DNA of 64,000 nt from Helianthus annuus (GCF_002127325.2 NC_035444.2:79853392-79917391), one strand, 5' to 3'; shown: positions 10,556 to 21,539, counted from the first letter of the stretch. The notes: generated from the sequence alone by a model not told the origin. Numbers and translations are program-made.

Positions 10556-13500
10556 ATGCCTCCTCGCAAAGACCAAACCCAATCCGACGATCCTATCCAA
10601 AACTTGTGTGATCAATTCACACAATTCTTTACCCACTACACCACCACCTCCGCACAAGCCGAATCCCGCTCGTTAGCTCAGTTTGAAGCTATTCAAGCTT
10701 CAATCCAGCATCAAAACGATACCACCAACCGTCTCATTGCCTCCCTCACGAACGACCCTAACCGTCCTAAAATTACACACAAACCGAACACCCAAGACGA
10801 CCCACCCGATCCACCCACTCCTCGACCACCAAAAATCAACCTCCCCATGTTTGACGGATCCAATCCGTTAGACTGGATTTTCCAAGCCGAAAACTACTTT
10901 ACTTACTACAACATTCCCGAAAATCGTCGACTCTCGTTGTCCGTTTTTTATTTCACCGGAGAAGCTTTAAGCTGGTACAAGTACCTTCATAACAATTCGT
11001 TGTTAGGTACTTGGCAGGAGTTTTCCCGTGCTCTTGAGCTTCGTTTTGGTCCCTCGGATTATGAGAACCATCAAGCGACTCTTTTTAAGCTCAAACAGAC
11101 AACCACGGTGACGGCTTATCAATCGGAATTTGAGAAGCTTTGTAACTGTATTGTTGGGCTTTCGAGTGAAGCGCTGCTGAATTGTTACTTATCCGGTCTC
11201 AAAACCGACATTCAAGCTGAACTCGCCATCATTAAGCCCACTACCCTTCACCAAGCATATGGTTTATCTAAACGTGTTGAAGATAAACTAAACCTCAATA
11301 AACCCAAGTCGTTCCAACCTCGAACCTATACCTCATCGCCTTTCACACCTTCCACAACCTCTAACACCTTAACTGCCCCCTCCAATACCACACCAGCGCC
11401 TCCCTCTAAAACCAACAACTCACCACTTCTACCCAACCCCAAACCACATCTTTCCTTCACTAAGCTTTCGCCCGAAGCCTTACAGAAGAGACGTTCTGAA
11501 GGTTTATGTTTCAGATGTCCGGAGCGGTATTTTCCGGGCCATAAATGTAATCCGCCGCAATTTCTATTGATTGCAGATAATGAACCGGAGGATCATACCG
11601 AACCGCTGCCCGATAACATGGTATTATCTCTTACCTCGGAACTCATCGATCCGTCAAACCCTAACCAGTTTTTCTCGCTATCGTCAGCAGCCTTTTTTGG
11701 TTTGTCGTCCCCCCAAGCGTTACGAATCACCGGATATATCAACAACCAGCCGGTCCAGGTGTTGATAGATTCCGGCAGTACGCATAATATCGTGCAACCC
11801 CGCATAGTCTCCTTTTTGAAACTACCAAAACAAGACGTCCCGGAATTCGCGGTGATGGTTGGCAATGGCGATAATTTGAAGTGTAATGCCATTTGCCCAG
11901 CAGTAAATCTCATGATTCAGGAAGCCTCGTTCAACATCCCTATGTTTGTATTACCAGTGGAAGGCGCTGACATTATTTTAGGGTTAGCATGGCTTCGTAC
12001 TTTGGGCCCGGTGTTGGCTGATTTTGCGGTGCCACAACTCACGTTTAATGTGGGCCCAAGAGCTATCACTTTACGTGGAGAGACTCATGCAGCCCAAGTA
12101 TCAACCACCTCACTTCAAAACCTAATTTCCAAGAATGGTGTGGCATCTTTACACGCTTTATACTTCCATGTTACTGTACCCACTCAAAACCCTCCACCAA
12201 TTATTGAACCCCACCATGACCCCACCATACAACAATTACTACAAACATATGATCATCTCTTTCAACAACCTACCCAATTACCACCAAATCGTTCCCAGGA
12301 TCACCATATTCCCACCACACCATTATCTAAACCAATCAATGTTCGTCCGTACCGATACCCACATTATCAGAAACAAATCATGTCTAACCTAATCGCTGAG
12401 ATGCTTCGTGATGGCATAATTAAACCGAGCCAAAGCCCTTTTTCTTCACCAGTGCTTTTGGTTCGAAAAAAAGACGGTTCTTGGCGTTTTTGTGTTGACT
12501 ATCGTGCACTAAATGCCATCACCATAAAAGACCGTTTTCCGATTCCAACGGTGGATGAGTTACTTGATGAACTTCATGGCGCGGTCGTCTTTTCAAAAAT
12601 TGATCTCACAGCGGGTTATCATCAAATCCGAGTAGCGACAGAGGATACACACAAGACCGCTTTTCGAACCGTTGATGGGCATTATGAATTTCTTGTTATG
12701 CCGTTCGGGTTAACGAACGCACCATCGACCTTTCAAGCGACAATGAACGATCTTTTTCGAGACGTATTACGACGGTATGTACTTGTGTTTTTTGATGACA
12801 TTCTGATTTATAGCCAATCCAATGAGGAACACTATTACCACTTACAACAGGTGTTTGAGACATTATCTCAACACAAATTTTTCGCAAAGGCTTCCAAGTG
12901 TACCTTTGCAGTGTCCTCTATTGACTATTTGGGTCATATAATATCGGCAAAAGGTGTGGAAGCCAATCCCGAAAAACTCAAAGCCATTCAATCTTGGCCG
13001 ACTCCAACGAACGTCACAAACTTACGGGGTTTTTTGGGTTTAACGGGTTACTATCGCCGGTTCGTTCGTAACTACGCTCAGATTGCAGCACCGTTAACGG
13101 ATCTTCTAAAACAATCGGCATTTAATTGGACGGCAAAAAGTGACGCGGCTTTCACGGCTTTGAAATCTGCTATGGTTTCCTTGGTAACACTTACCCTTCC
13201 CAACTTTTCACAACCATTTGATGTTACAACAGATGCTTCTAACGTCGCTATTGGTGCCGTGTTATCTCAAGCGGACCGCCCTATCGCTTTTTTTAGCAAA
13301 AAAATGTGCCCAAGAATGCAGGTTGCATCGGCGTATGTTCGAGAATTATATGCAATTACGGAAGCCGTTAAAAAGTGGAGGCAATACTTGCTCGGGAGAA
13401 AATTCAACATATTTACCGACCAAAAAAGTCTCAAACATCTATTATCGCAGGTTGTTCAAACACCCGAGCAGTATAAATGGGCCACTAAGTTGATTGGGTA

Positions 13501-15142
13501 CGATTTCGAAATACACTATAAACCGGGAAAAGACAATCGAGTAGCCGATGCTCTAAGTCGCATACATTCTGTTCAGGTGATGGCTATCTCTTTTTCAAGT
13601 CCTATTTGGATCAGTGAATTAAAGAAGTTTTATGAGTCAAATGAGGGCAAGGGGCTGGTAGAAAAGTGCATGACAAAGTCCTCGGGTTCAAACTTTTTGT
13701 TTAAGGAGGGATTGCTTTTTCACAACAACAAGATATTTATTCCCTCTCACCAACAACTTCGATCTCTTTTACTTCATGAGTTTCATGCATCGCAAGCGGG
13801 GGGACATTCGGGCATTCGGGTCACGATGAAACGCCTTGCGGCAGCCTTCTCTTGGCCGAAACTGAAAACCGATGTCATTTCATTTATACGACAATGTCAA
13901 GTTTGCCAACAAGTGAAATACCCAACCCACAAGCCTTATGGTCTTTTGCAGCCGTTACCCACTCCTTCGAATGTGTGGCAAGATGTGTCGATGGACTTTA
14001 TTACCCACTTGCCCGCGTCTCACGGGAAAACCGCAATTTGGGTGATAGTCGACCGATTTTCTAAATTTGCTCATTTTATTTCTTTACCACCACATTATGG
14101 AGCAGTGATGTTGGCAACTTTGTTTCTACAAAACATCTATCGCCTACATGGATTACCTAAGAGCATTGTTACGGATCGCGACCCGATTTTTCTGAGCAAG
14201 TTTTGGAAGGAACTTTTCAAACAAATTGGAACAAAGCTCAATTACTCCACGGCCTATCACCCTCAATCAGACGGCCAAACCGAAGTTGTTAATCGATGTT
14301 TGCAAAACTTTTTACGTTCTTTTGCAGGTGACGAGCCTAAAAGTTGGAGCAAATATTTGTATTTGGCGGAATACTGGTATAACACATCATACCATTCCTC
14401 TATTAATATGAGTCCTTTTCAAGCACTCTATGGGCAGCCCATTCCGGACGTCATGCGGTACAAGCCAGGAGCTTCGGACATTCCTTCGATTGACGAAACA
14501 CTTAACGAGCTGCAACGCCTTAGATCAGTTGTTAAGAAAAACTTAAAGAGGGCACAACAACGCATGGCTAGTTTCGCAAATGAGCATCGAATGGAGAAAG
14601 AATTCAAGATTGGTGATATGGTTTTTCTCAAGTTACAAGATTATCGCCAAGGATCGGTGGAGCATCGCAATACGAGGAAGCTTTCAAAAAGGTTTTTTGG
14701 GCCATTCAAGATAATCGAGCGTATCGGGTCAGTGGCATATCGACTTCAACTACCTGTCGGAGCTAAGATACACAATGTTTTTCACGTCTCGTTGCTGCGA
14801 GAAGCGAAGGGCAACCCGAGTCCAGTTCCTTTACCAGATTTCACCGGGATAGGGGAGCCTATGTCGCAGCCAAGTCAAGTGCTGGATCATCGTTACAAGC
14901 TGGGGAAAGTTGAAGTGCTAGTCGCATGGAAAGGTCAAGACATAGCAGAGGCGACTTGGGAGTTATATGAAGATTTTTGTGCGCGTTATCCGGAATTCCA
15001 TGCTGAGCTCGAGGACGAGCTGAAACTGAAGGGGAAGGCAGTTGTTACGGCCCAAAACGCCACCGGTCCAAGTCAAGTAGCCGCAGGCCCAATCACTAGG
15101 CCCAAAAGAGATGCCAAGAAACCCGCAAGGCTCCTGGACTAA
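10556..15142 (+). CDS. Gag-Pol polyprotein of a Reina-type chromovirus retrotransposon (1528 aa)
   Basis: One uninterrupted frame encodes every activity needed for retrotransposition. Approximate residues: Gag 70-300; zinc knuckle CFRCPERYFPGHKC ~318; protease VLIDSGSTHNIV ~401; reverse transcriptase with RKKDGSWRFCVDYRALN ~636 and FFDDILIYS ~744; RNase H TTDAS ~888 to ADALSRI ~996; integrase zinc region with CQVCQQVK ~1105; catalytic core with MDFITHLP ~1145, VTDRDPIF ~1204 and SDGQTE ~1240; GPF motif FFGPFKIIERIG ~1380; chromodomain VLVAWKGQDIAEATWELYEDF ~1455, a histone-tail reader that guides integration in this clade. All catalytic residues I can check are present. The start ATG is 22 bp after the LTR. 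The last 33 codons lie inside the 3' LTR. Confidence 0.96.
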   Translation: MPPRKDQTQSDDPIQNLCDQFTQFFTHYTTTSAQAESRSLAQFEAIQASIQHQNDTTNRLIASLTNDPNRPKITHKPNTQDDPPDPPTPRPPKINLPMFDGSNPLDWIFQAENYFTYYNIPENRRLSLSVFYFTGEALSWYKYLHNNSLLGTWQEFSRALELRFGPSDYENHQATLFKLKQTTTVTAYQSEFEKLCNCIVGLSSEALLNCYLSGLKTDIQAELAIIKPTTLHQAYGLSKRVEDKLNLNKPKSFQPRTYTSSPFTPSTTSNTLTAPSNTTPAPPSKTNNSPLLPNPKPHLSFTKLSPEALQKRRSEGLCFRCPERYFPGHKCNPPQFLLIADNEPEDHTEPLPDNMVLSLTSELIDPSNPNQFFSLSSAAFFGLSSPQALRITGYINNQPVQVLIDSGSTHNIVQPRIVSFLKLPKQDVPEFAVMVGNGDNLKCNAICPAVNLMIQEASFNIPMFVLPVEGADIILGLAWLRTLGPVLADFAVPQLTFNVGPRAITLRGETHAAQVSTTSLQNLISKNGVASLHALYFHVTVPTQNPPPIIEPHHDPTIQQLLQTYDHLFQQPTQLPPNRSQDHHIPTTPLSKPINVRPYRYPHYQKQIMSNLIAEMLRDGIIKPSQSPFSSPVLLVRKKDGSWRFCVDYRALNAITIKDRFPIPTVDELLDELHGAVVFSKIDLTAGYHQIRVATEDTHKTAFRTVDGHYEFLVMPFGLTNAPSTFQATMNDLFRDVLRRYVLVFFDDILIYSQSNEEHYYHLQQVFETLSQHKFFAKASKCTFAVSSIDYLGHIISAKGVEANPEKLKAIQSWPTPTNVTNLRGFLGLTGYYRRFVRNYAQIAAPLTDLLKQSAFNWTAKSDAAFTALKSAMVSLVTLTLPNFSQPFDVTTDASNVAIGAVLSQADRPIAFFSKKMCPRMQVASAYVRELYAITEAVKKWRQYLLGRKFNIFTDQKSLKHLLSQVVQTPEQYKWATKLIGYDFEIHYKPGKDNRVADALSRIHSVQVMAISFSSPIWISELKKFYESNEGKGLVEKCMTKSSGSNFLFKEGLLFHNNKIFIPSHQQLRSLLLHEFHASQAGGHSGIRVTMKRLAAAFSWPKLKTDVISFIRQCQVCQQVKYPTHKPYGLLQPLPTPSNVWQDVSMDFITHLPASHGKTAIWVIVDRFSKFAHFISLPPHYGAVMLATLFLQNIYRLHGLPKSIVTDRDPIFLSKFWKELFKQIGTKLNYSTAYHPQSDGQTEVVNRCLQNFLRSFAGDEPKSWSKYLYLAEYWYNTSYHSSINMSPFQALYGQPIPDVMRYKPGASDIPSIDETLNELQRLRSVVKKNLKRAQQRMASFANEHRMEKEFKIGDMVFLKLQDYRQGSVEHRNTRKLSKRFFGPFKIIERIGSVAYRLQLPVGAKIHNVFHVSLLREAKGNPSPVPLPDFTGIGEPMSQPSQVLDHRYKLGKVEVLVAWKGQDIAEATWELYEDFCARYPEFHAELEDELKLKGKAVVTAQNATGPSQVAAGPITRPKRDAKKPARLLD

Positions 15143-15418
15143 TTCTATAATTTATTTACTGCATGTTTTTAATTGTTTTGCAAGTTTTGAATTTTTCTTT
15201 TAAGTCACATGTGCATTTAGAAGTAGTGGTAGATCATGGCATGAAATAAGGGAGGTGACATGGTGAACATGCTTTCATGGCATGGTGGACATGTATTCCC
15301 ATGCATGTTTAAATACTTGCTCCTGTTTTGCATTTCGAGATATACAGAAAATTGTCCCAAGTGATCTCTTCTCCTCCTTTACTGTTCTTGGAGTGTAGCC
15401 TACTCACAGGCCTTATCA
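15043..15418 (+). repeat. 3' LTR of the Reina-type element
   Basis: Identical by eye to 10158-10533. The gag-pol stop codon TAG/TAA position falls at 15140-15142, so the first 100 bases are both LTR U3 and coding sequence. Confidence 0.93.
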
Positions 15419-15965
15419 TTGGGTGTTTGAGAGAGAGAAAGAGGAATGAGAGAGAGTTGAGAGGGAGATAGTGCAACAGGGCTAGATCGGTGTTGATAGT
15501 AGAGAGAGAAAGTTGTGGGTGTTGTGGTGGTGACGGTGGAGGTGCAGTGGCTAGGTGGTGTTGATGGTGGAGGTGTGGTGGTTGGTGGAGGTGTTGATAG
15601 TAGAGAGAGAAAGTGGTGGAGAAATTTGGTAATGAATTATGATATGGAGGATGATCTGGATATGAATATATGAATAAGGAATATATATATATTTAATAAT
15701 AAAATGGCTTTTTAATTAAAAGGGTAATTTGGTCATTCAACCAAAGTTAACAGAATAATTTTAACAGTGTTAGAAATTTGGACTCAAATGGTTAAAGAAA
15801 ATGCTTATAGGGACTCAGGTCGTTAAACTTTTTGCTTTTGGACTCAACTAGTTAAAACACATAAAACACAGGGACTCAAAAAGTAATTTACCCTATTTAT
15901 AAATATAGGAGTTTGAGAGAGTAACATCAGTCATTCAAAAAAAAAAAAAATATGTGTGGTATATG

Positions 15966-17394
15966 TTATTTTATTCATGCACAATGTAAAATTTTATAGG
16001 TAGCGTTATACACGCCAAAATTGATGATTTCCTACATTGTCCCTCAAAAGTAAATGTTTATGAAACAACTTGTATGAATTGTGATGCTAAAATCAAGTAA
16101 TGTCGATAAAGTACTATTGGTAAATATCTATAAGATTGTAACACATCACTCTTTAAAATTGGTAAATATCTATAAGATGTAACATATCACTCATTAAAAT
16201 TGATTTTGTACGTGTTACGTCTCTCTAATTTGCATATATTAAACATAAGACTCACTAAACAGATCCAGGACCACGGAGTACGCGAGGGACCGCTCAAGCC
16301 AGCATCACGGTTCGTTTTTTCCTTTGTCCACATCTAGTTCCAATTTTTATGATTTTAATACTAAATTATCATGACAAATTTTAAATAAAAGTTACATATG
16401 TATATTACATATATATTTATGTAATTATTGGCCTAGATATAAAACATCATTCAATTTTTCCTTAAATTCACACACCTTATGCATAAACTCTTATTACAAA
16501 TTGTTACATGTTTATTTTATTTGTATATCTTCTCTTTTTCATGATTCAGAAAAGATTATATTTATATCTCTTAGCTTAATGATTATGGAATGTCTGTATT
16601 TGTTAATCATTTTTGAGGAATAAATATATATCAAATTAGTGCCATATATATTTATAAGTGGTTCTAGTAATTGTGTGTTATCGATATTTATACTATACTA
16701 TAATACAAGGACAAGAAGCTAACTTTATATGATTTTAAGACTTTGAGTAATTACAAGTTTTAAAACATATGATATAATTTTTAAAATATATAGTTAACTT
16801 TTAAACTAATTTTCTTTCACGATTTTTAAACAGCTATAATCTTTTCATATATTGATATTTGTTTTATAAAAAAAATTACGCCATAAAAATGAGCATTTTA
16901 TTCTTTGTAATTTGAGCTTGGTATTGCTATTTTTTAAAATTTACAAAATTATTAACATGTTACTAGATTATCAATGTGTGTGTTACACCGCTTTCACGAT
17001 GTATCGCGCGAGCACCCTTCTAGTAAGACTATATGTACAGACTGTACAGGAACAAATAAGTATTTTCGGTTTTATACATATAACTAGTGGTTCCTACCCG
17101 CACTTCGTGGGGGGTTCGAAGCGTAGATAAAATAATCAAATCGTGAACGTGTTGATAAAAAAACTATGACACGACGGCATATTCGAAAGCTACGGAAAAT
17201 TTACCTCGTTATATACGAAAGCCAAGTTATTTAAACAAAATTTATACCAAAACGTATACAAAGATAAACACAACAGCAACTCATTACAACGGATCGATTT
17301 AAACGTAGATAAAATAACACATCGCAATAGTTTGAAACATGTTTTTCTCATTGAGAGAGCATGTCTTTTGACATTTTTGTTCACAAATACTGTT
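15966..17394. other. AT-rich intergenic stretch without a gene
   Basis: There is no coding signal. A ~45-bp tandem duplication built on TTGGTAAATATCTATAAGAT lies at 16107-16200. A GC-richer patch near 16985-17130 (containing CCCGCACTTCGTGGGGGGTT) looks like the end of an unclassified repeat. Confidence 0.4.
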
Positions 17395-17522
17395 GTTTTT
17401 TTTATGGCAACGCTTGCTCTATTATTCATTAATATTCTAAATTTTTCACCCTTGCTTAGGATTGAACTCGAGACCTCTCACTTAAGAGGCATATGCCTCT
17501 AGCAAGTGGGCTACTCACATTG
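17395..17522 (-). mobile_element. tRNA-derived SINE
   Basis: The minus strand has a box A-like AGTAGCCCACTTGCTAGAGG and a box B-like GGTCTCGAGTTCAATCC, and ends in an A-run (T-run at 17396-17403 on the plus strand). The 14-bp TSD TCACAAATACTGTT is perfect at 17381-17394 and 17523-17536. Confidence 0.8.
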
Positions 17523-18050
17523 TCACAAATACTGTTATTTACGTGGCTACCTAATATTTTGTATTCATTTGCTTTCTTTTTAAAGGTAAACACATATTGT
17601 GTGTTTATTTAGCCACAAAACTTGATGCAATCGACACAACTGTTTCATTGTTAAAAAACAAGACGGAAACTTGCAATCTTATCCTATTTACATGTAAGCA
17701 AATACAACAACATTAAACAATTTGTTTTTTTTTCTTCAACAATATAATTTTGTATTATCTTTAATACAATAATTTTGGAAATAAAGGATGGTGTAAAAAA
17801 CGCAGAAAAATTGTGTTGAATAAGAAGTTTGGAATTTATGACTTTCACCAAGATGAAACACCATATGTCATGATTTATTAGGCTATGGGTTGAACTAAAT
17901 GGTGATCAAGACTCAAATGTCAAATGTCCCCAATCATTAGAATTTGTTAAATTTATATATAGAGTATTGTTAGAACAAAATATGATTTAGAACCCGATAA
18001 AGAAGTTCTAGTTCTGTCACTGGTTCAAACGTTTAGCAAGATTCATACAA

Positions 18051-18159
18051 ATGGTGGTCCATTGGCGAAGGCAAAACCTTTAAACATCTTGGTTTGGGAG
18101 ATGGGGGTCTTGGGTTCAAGTCTCACAGACGATTAAAGAAATTACCCGTCCAAAAAAAA
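18051..18159 (+). mobile_element. tRNA-derived SINE inserted in array unit 1
   Basis: It has a box A-like TGGTCCATTGGCGAAGGC, a box B-like GGGTTCAAGTCTCAC and an A-rich end CCAAAAAAAA. The TSDs are GCAAGATTCATACAA (18036-18050) and GCAAGATTCGTACAA (18160-18174). Units 2-5 have the unoccupied site (for example 22711-22726), which confirms insertion. Confidence 0.88.
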
Positions 18160-18324
18160 GCAAGATTCGTACAACCATGATTTTATTTGACACATGCAAT
18201 ATAACTTACGAGTCACACATGTTTTATTAATAATAGAAGAAACGCCTAATATAAAACCATTGTTAATTAGGCTCCAATATCACATACGCATACAACTTTA
18301 TTGCCATTAGGACGCGTACATCAT

Positions 18325-18880
18325 TTATGGAAGGACTACTCCCCCGATGCAAATCCATTCGCCTACGAACAACTTGTTGCAATTCAAATTCGGATTGATT
18401 ATTTTGAAGAGTTTAGAACTTAGCTTAGACTTGTGAGCAATGTCGAAACATGTATCTCCGCTTTTCACGCCGATCACAGAAGTACAATAAGGGGTTGGTG
18501 TTGAAGTATCTGATCAAATATTATTTGAGAAATAGTTTTAAACACACATCATTATATAATATACACAAAAAAATACATGAAATGAAAGATTGGGAACTTT
18601 GTTTTGTTGTCTAGTGTAGAGGACAAACACAGCAATTAGGGTTTGAATTGTATTGAGGGTTGTATTCGATTCATCAAAAAATAGAGTTACAAGAGTGGTG
18701 ATTATATAGGACACCACTTTACATACAAGCCCCTACACTATCTATTAATCTCATTTCTGACATGTTTTTCAAGTGTGAAACTTTTATCGACAGAAATAGT
18801 TTCGCCTTGGGTTGTTGTCCTGATACCAACAAAAATGAACACGATAAGCATAAAATTGTTTTGTTGTTGATCTTAAGCAT
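18325..18880 (-). pseudogene. LysM secreted-protein gene, unit 1 copy (splice donor lost)
   Basis: Exon 2 (18325-18509) is open and encodes a good LysM: VIGVKSGDTCFDIAHKSKLS, then IINPNLNCNKLFVGEWICIG, ending VVLP and stop. Exon 1 is damaged. The Met at 18880 runs into a 4-base deletion and frameshift; an in-frame Met at 18849-18851 would still give MLIVFIFVGIRTTTQGETIS. The intron donor, GT in the other copies, is AT at 18786-18787, and the intron is lengthened to ~278 bp by an insertion. The TATA box is kept at 18954-18963. Probably a pseudogene, unless a cryptic donor is used. Confidence 0.75.
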
Positions 18881-18953
18881 GATTCCAATGATCTTGATGC
18901 TTGTAAAGGTTTGAAAAGAGTGTTATTGTTGTGTGTTGGCTCCAAAACGTTAC

Positions 18954-18963
18954 CCTATTTATA
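18954..18963 (-). promoter_or_regulatory. TATA box, LysM copy 1
   Basis: The minus strand reads TATAAATAGG, about 75 bp before the ancestral start codon, as in the other four copies. Confidence 0.55.
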
Positions 18964-20344
18964 CAACTTGTATCTTACATGGAGACGCACGTATAAACCA
19001 AAAGAACATATCTTAAATATTGGTTTTGATCTCACCAATGATATGCTTGGTAAAACTACAAACACAAACAGCAATCATTCTATCATAAATATAATCGAAC
19101 AAACATGCAGAAAAAGAAAAGTTCAGAATATGACTTTGCTCGAACAAATTTGGATATCTATTCTCAATATATAAAACAAACTCTTACCAATGAAAAATTC
19201 ACCCAAAAACAAAATCACCCAAATAATTATTTGTTTACAAAATTACTAGAAAATCAGGTACTCGGTACTCATTTTCTATAAAAGGTGAATATGATAAACA
19301 GGCACGATACTATGAATCGATTGCCACACCGTGACCATATCCTCTCTTCATTATTTGAGCTAGATTTGTCAGATTCTTAAAACTTACCTTTTGTTCAAAT
19401 CACATTTAAAAAAAATATATGTCGTGTTTATTTCCATTTGTCTTGGATAATCGTTTATTTGCTTAACAAATTAAATTCAAATGTGATGGTTCAAAAATCC
19501 AACAAAATCACGAAGCACATATATATACTTAGAATCATCATATTTGAATTTTAAATTATTATTAGGGTTTTGATTGATTCATATTTGCCAAGTTATATCA
19601 AAACGAAAGGTAGACGGGCAACAAGCTGCGCCGCCACCCCTTTCTGAATTGAAAACCCTAATCTACCAAAGACAAAACCCTCCTGAGGCTGAACAACTAC
19701 CGTGGATGGCCCGTTGGACCCTGGTTAGGAAGTGGATAGCTTCTGTCGCTAGAGAGCCAAATGTGTCAAAGGAAAAATGGACAAAAAACATGCTGGTTCT
19801 CTGCACAAGCTTTACTGTGTTTATCAACTTTCTTCAATTCTGCCTTTCTTGCTGCTTGTCCAACTATAAACCCGTTTTCCCTTAAATCAACCAAAGAGGA
19901 AACCCCATGAAGTCCACACAAGCATGTTTATTTAAGTTATGATTTCTATATTATTACACTTTATTGCTATTTAACAAAATTAATATGCTTAAATGTACAT
20001 ACATTTTTAATTGATTTAATGTAAATAGTATGTTTAAATTGTAAAACAAAAGGTTTTTACTTTTTAGCCGTCCTTTCACTTTTTTTAGAACGGTTAATTT
20101 TTCCTTTTAAATACTTACAACTTTTAAGGATTGAACATTTTTCTCCCCGCAAGAGATCATTCGTCTTAACCACTAGGCTATACGCTAAGTGGTAGCTGTC
20201 CTTTCACCTAAATGAGTTAAACCCATCTCCAAAATAAGTATCATTTATTTTACGGAGGGCTTCAACGTAGGAGTAAGAAGAAGAACTTTCATTTGACTTT
20301 TTATTTGATTTTTTTAACATAGTTTGACTTTTTATTACCATGTG
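18964..20344. other. Unit 1 spacer with a possible gene fragment
   Basis: This is mainly AT-rich spacer. A GC-richer insert of about 300 bp absent from the other units (about 19575-19885, plus strand) is open for 103 codons and contains PPLSELKTLIYQRQNPPEAE and ARWTLVRKWIASVAREPNVS. It reads like a piece of a real protein, but I do not recognise it and see no gene structure. Confidence 0.35.
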
Positions 20345-20347
20345 TTA

Positions 20348-20692
20348 GGGTGAGCGGGGCACTCTCCTAAGAGGGGAGTCCCCTCTCTTACACACACCCA
20401 ATCAGTACTTGTCATGTCAACTCTCCTCTTAACTCCCCTCACACCCTCAATTTGATGGCATCACTCCACTCACACAATTATTTTTTATAAAAAAAAGAAG
20501 AAAAAAATATGATTGGTGGAAAAATAATGGACCCACATTACCAACCAATCACCCCCCTCTCTCTCCTCTCTCTCAATCGGTGAACATACACCGAGCTACA
20601 CCCTTCCCGCGCGGTAAACTTGTGTTGGCGGCACCCTTCCCGCACGGTAAACAACTCTCCGTATGGGGTTACCGAAGGTGCTGCCGACACCC
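20348..20692. mobile_element. PIF/Harbinger-type MITE in unit 1
   Basis: Termini GGGTGAGCGGGG and, inverted, GGGTGTCGGCAGC, flanked by TTA (20345-20347 and 20693-20695). Unit 2 has the empty site (CCATGTATTAAAAAG near 24925), so the 345-bp insertion is directly visible. It is non-coding. Confidence 0.75.
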
Positions 20693-20959
20693 TTAAAAAG
20701 AAACATAATAATAAATATAGTGAATGTGAAAAGAACCACCAAAGGGGGTTTAAATACCCTTGAAACAATTTGACTTTTAAGGTCAACCATACTAAGTTTC
20801 ACCTTCTAGTTTTCTATGAGTCCTTGAAAGTTTCAAAAAAAATCATAATACATTGTAATTTCCAACAAATCGTGTTCAACTTTTATACATTCAATAGATT
20901 CAATTCACCATCTTCATATCAAAACCAAAAATCATTATAATAATTTAAAAATTGTGTAA

Positions 20960-21215
20960 ACAACGAACCTAGTTTGGAGCCGATTGGAAGGCTTTCCATG
21001 GATAGAAGAACGACCATAGAAAAACGAACACCAAATCGCCGAGAATTAAACCTAATTCCAACCTGTCAGAAGAAGGTTCACCCGATAATTAAGAACATGA
21101 TTCAAAACACAATAAATCAAAAGCGCCTAAACAATCTGAATCGGAGTGGCAAAGTACAGATCACCCTTTGCCGTTGTAGAGATAGCGACTTAGATGCTAG
21201 GGTTTGAAGAGAATT
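20960..21215 (-). other. Conserved 5'UTR-like block of the array unit
   Basis: On the minus strand this begins like a plant 5' leader (TCAAACCCTAGCATCTAAGT) and carries a short Met-initiated frame (MVVLLSMESLPIGSKLG). Equivalents lie at 25120-25400, 29615-29890 and 34105-34380. It may be a leftover first exon of a neighbouring gene that was swept into the unit. No downstream exons are recognised. Confidence 0.3.
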
Positions 21216-21539
21216 TCTACCTTGTGTTGAGTTTTTCAATTAACTTAACGGGTTGGTAATGCAAACCAATCAATTGGTTGGATCCGCTTGTTACTTCATG
21301 TGGAACCACAAAATTACACATGTCGAAGATGTAGCACAAGAACGTTAGTTGAAAACTTTAAGGGTGGTGGTTGAAAAACAACCATGTGACACCATATTTT
21401 TTTTACTAGGGAGGAAGATTAGCAGTTTTTTTAAGTACGTAGTTACACACTTACACATAGTTACTATTCAATTACATAGACCAATGTGAGATGACACATG
21501 ATATCCTCTATCAAATATTTTTTCCTGGGTATGTTGATA

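Larger units (their letters stand above)
10158..15418 (+). mobile_element. Intact Reina-type chromodomain Ty3 retrotransposon
   Basis: This is a complete 5,261-bp element with 376-bp LTRs at 10158-10533 and 15043-15418 that are identical by eye, 5-bp TSDs TTGGG (10153-10157 and 15419-15423), a purine-rich AAGGGGAAGG tract just before the 3' LTR, and a single full-length gag-pol frame. Short LTRs, one frame and a C-terminal chromodomain are hallmarks of the Reina clade. Identical LTRs imply a very recent insertion. It lies inside the Mutator-like element. Confidence 0.95.
9192..15893. mobile_element. Mutator-like element (MULE) with long TIRs, host of the Reina insertion
   Basis: The ends are inverted copies beginning GGGTAAATTACTTTTTGAGT, with alignment over roughly 190 bp (9192-9385 against 15893-15705). 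The flanking 9-bp direct repeat TATTTATAA (9183-9191 and 15894-15902) is perfect, as expected for the Mutator superfamily. No transposase is present. The inner part holds purine- and pyrimidine-rich stretches, a putative captured coding fragment at 9520-9762, and the retrotransposon 10158-15418. Without that insertion the element is about 1.4 kb. Confidence 0.85.
9102..15950 (+). mobile_element. tRNA-derived SINE split by a nested Mutator-like element
   Basis: The left part (9102-9191) has a box A-like AGCTTATTTGGTAGAG and a box B-like GGTCTTAAGTTCAATC. The right part (15903-15950) ends in a poly-A tail. The pieces rejoin across the Mutator-like insertion, giving a SINE of about 140 bp. Flanks TATGTGTAATATATG (9087-9101) and TATGTGTGGTATATG (15951-15965) look like a 15-bp TSD with two differences. 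Confidence 0.65.
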
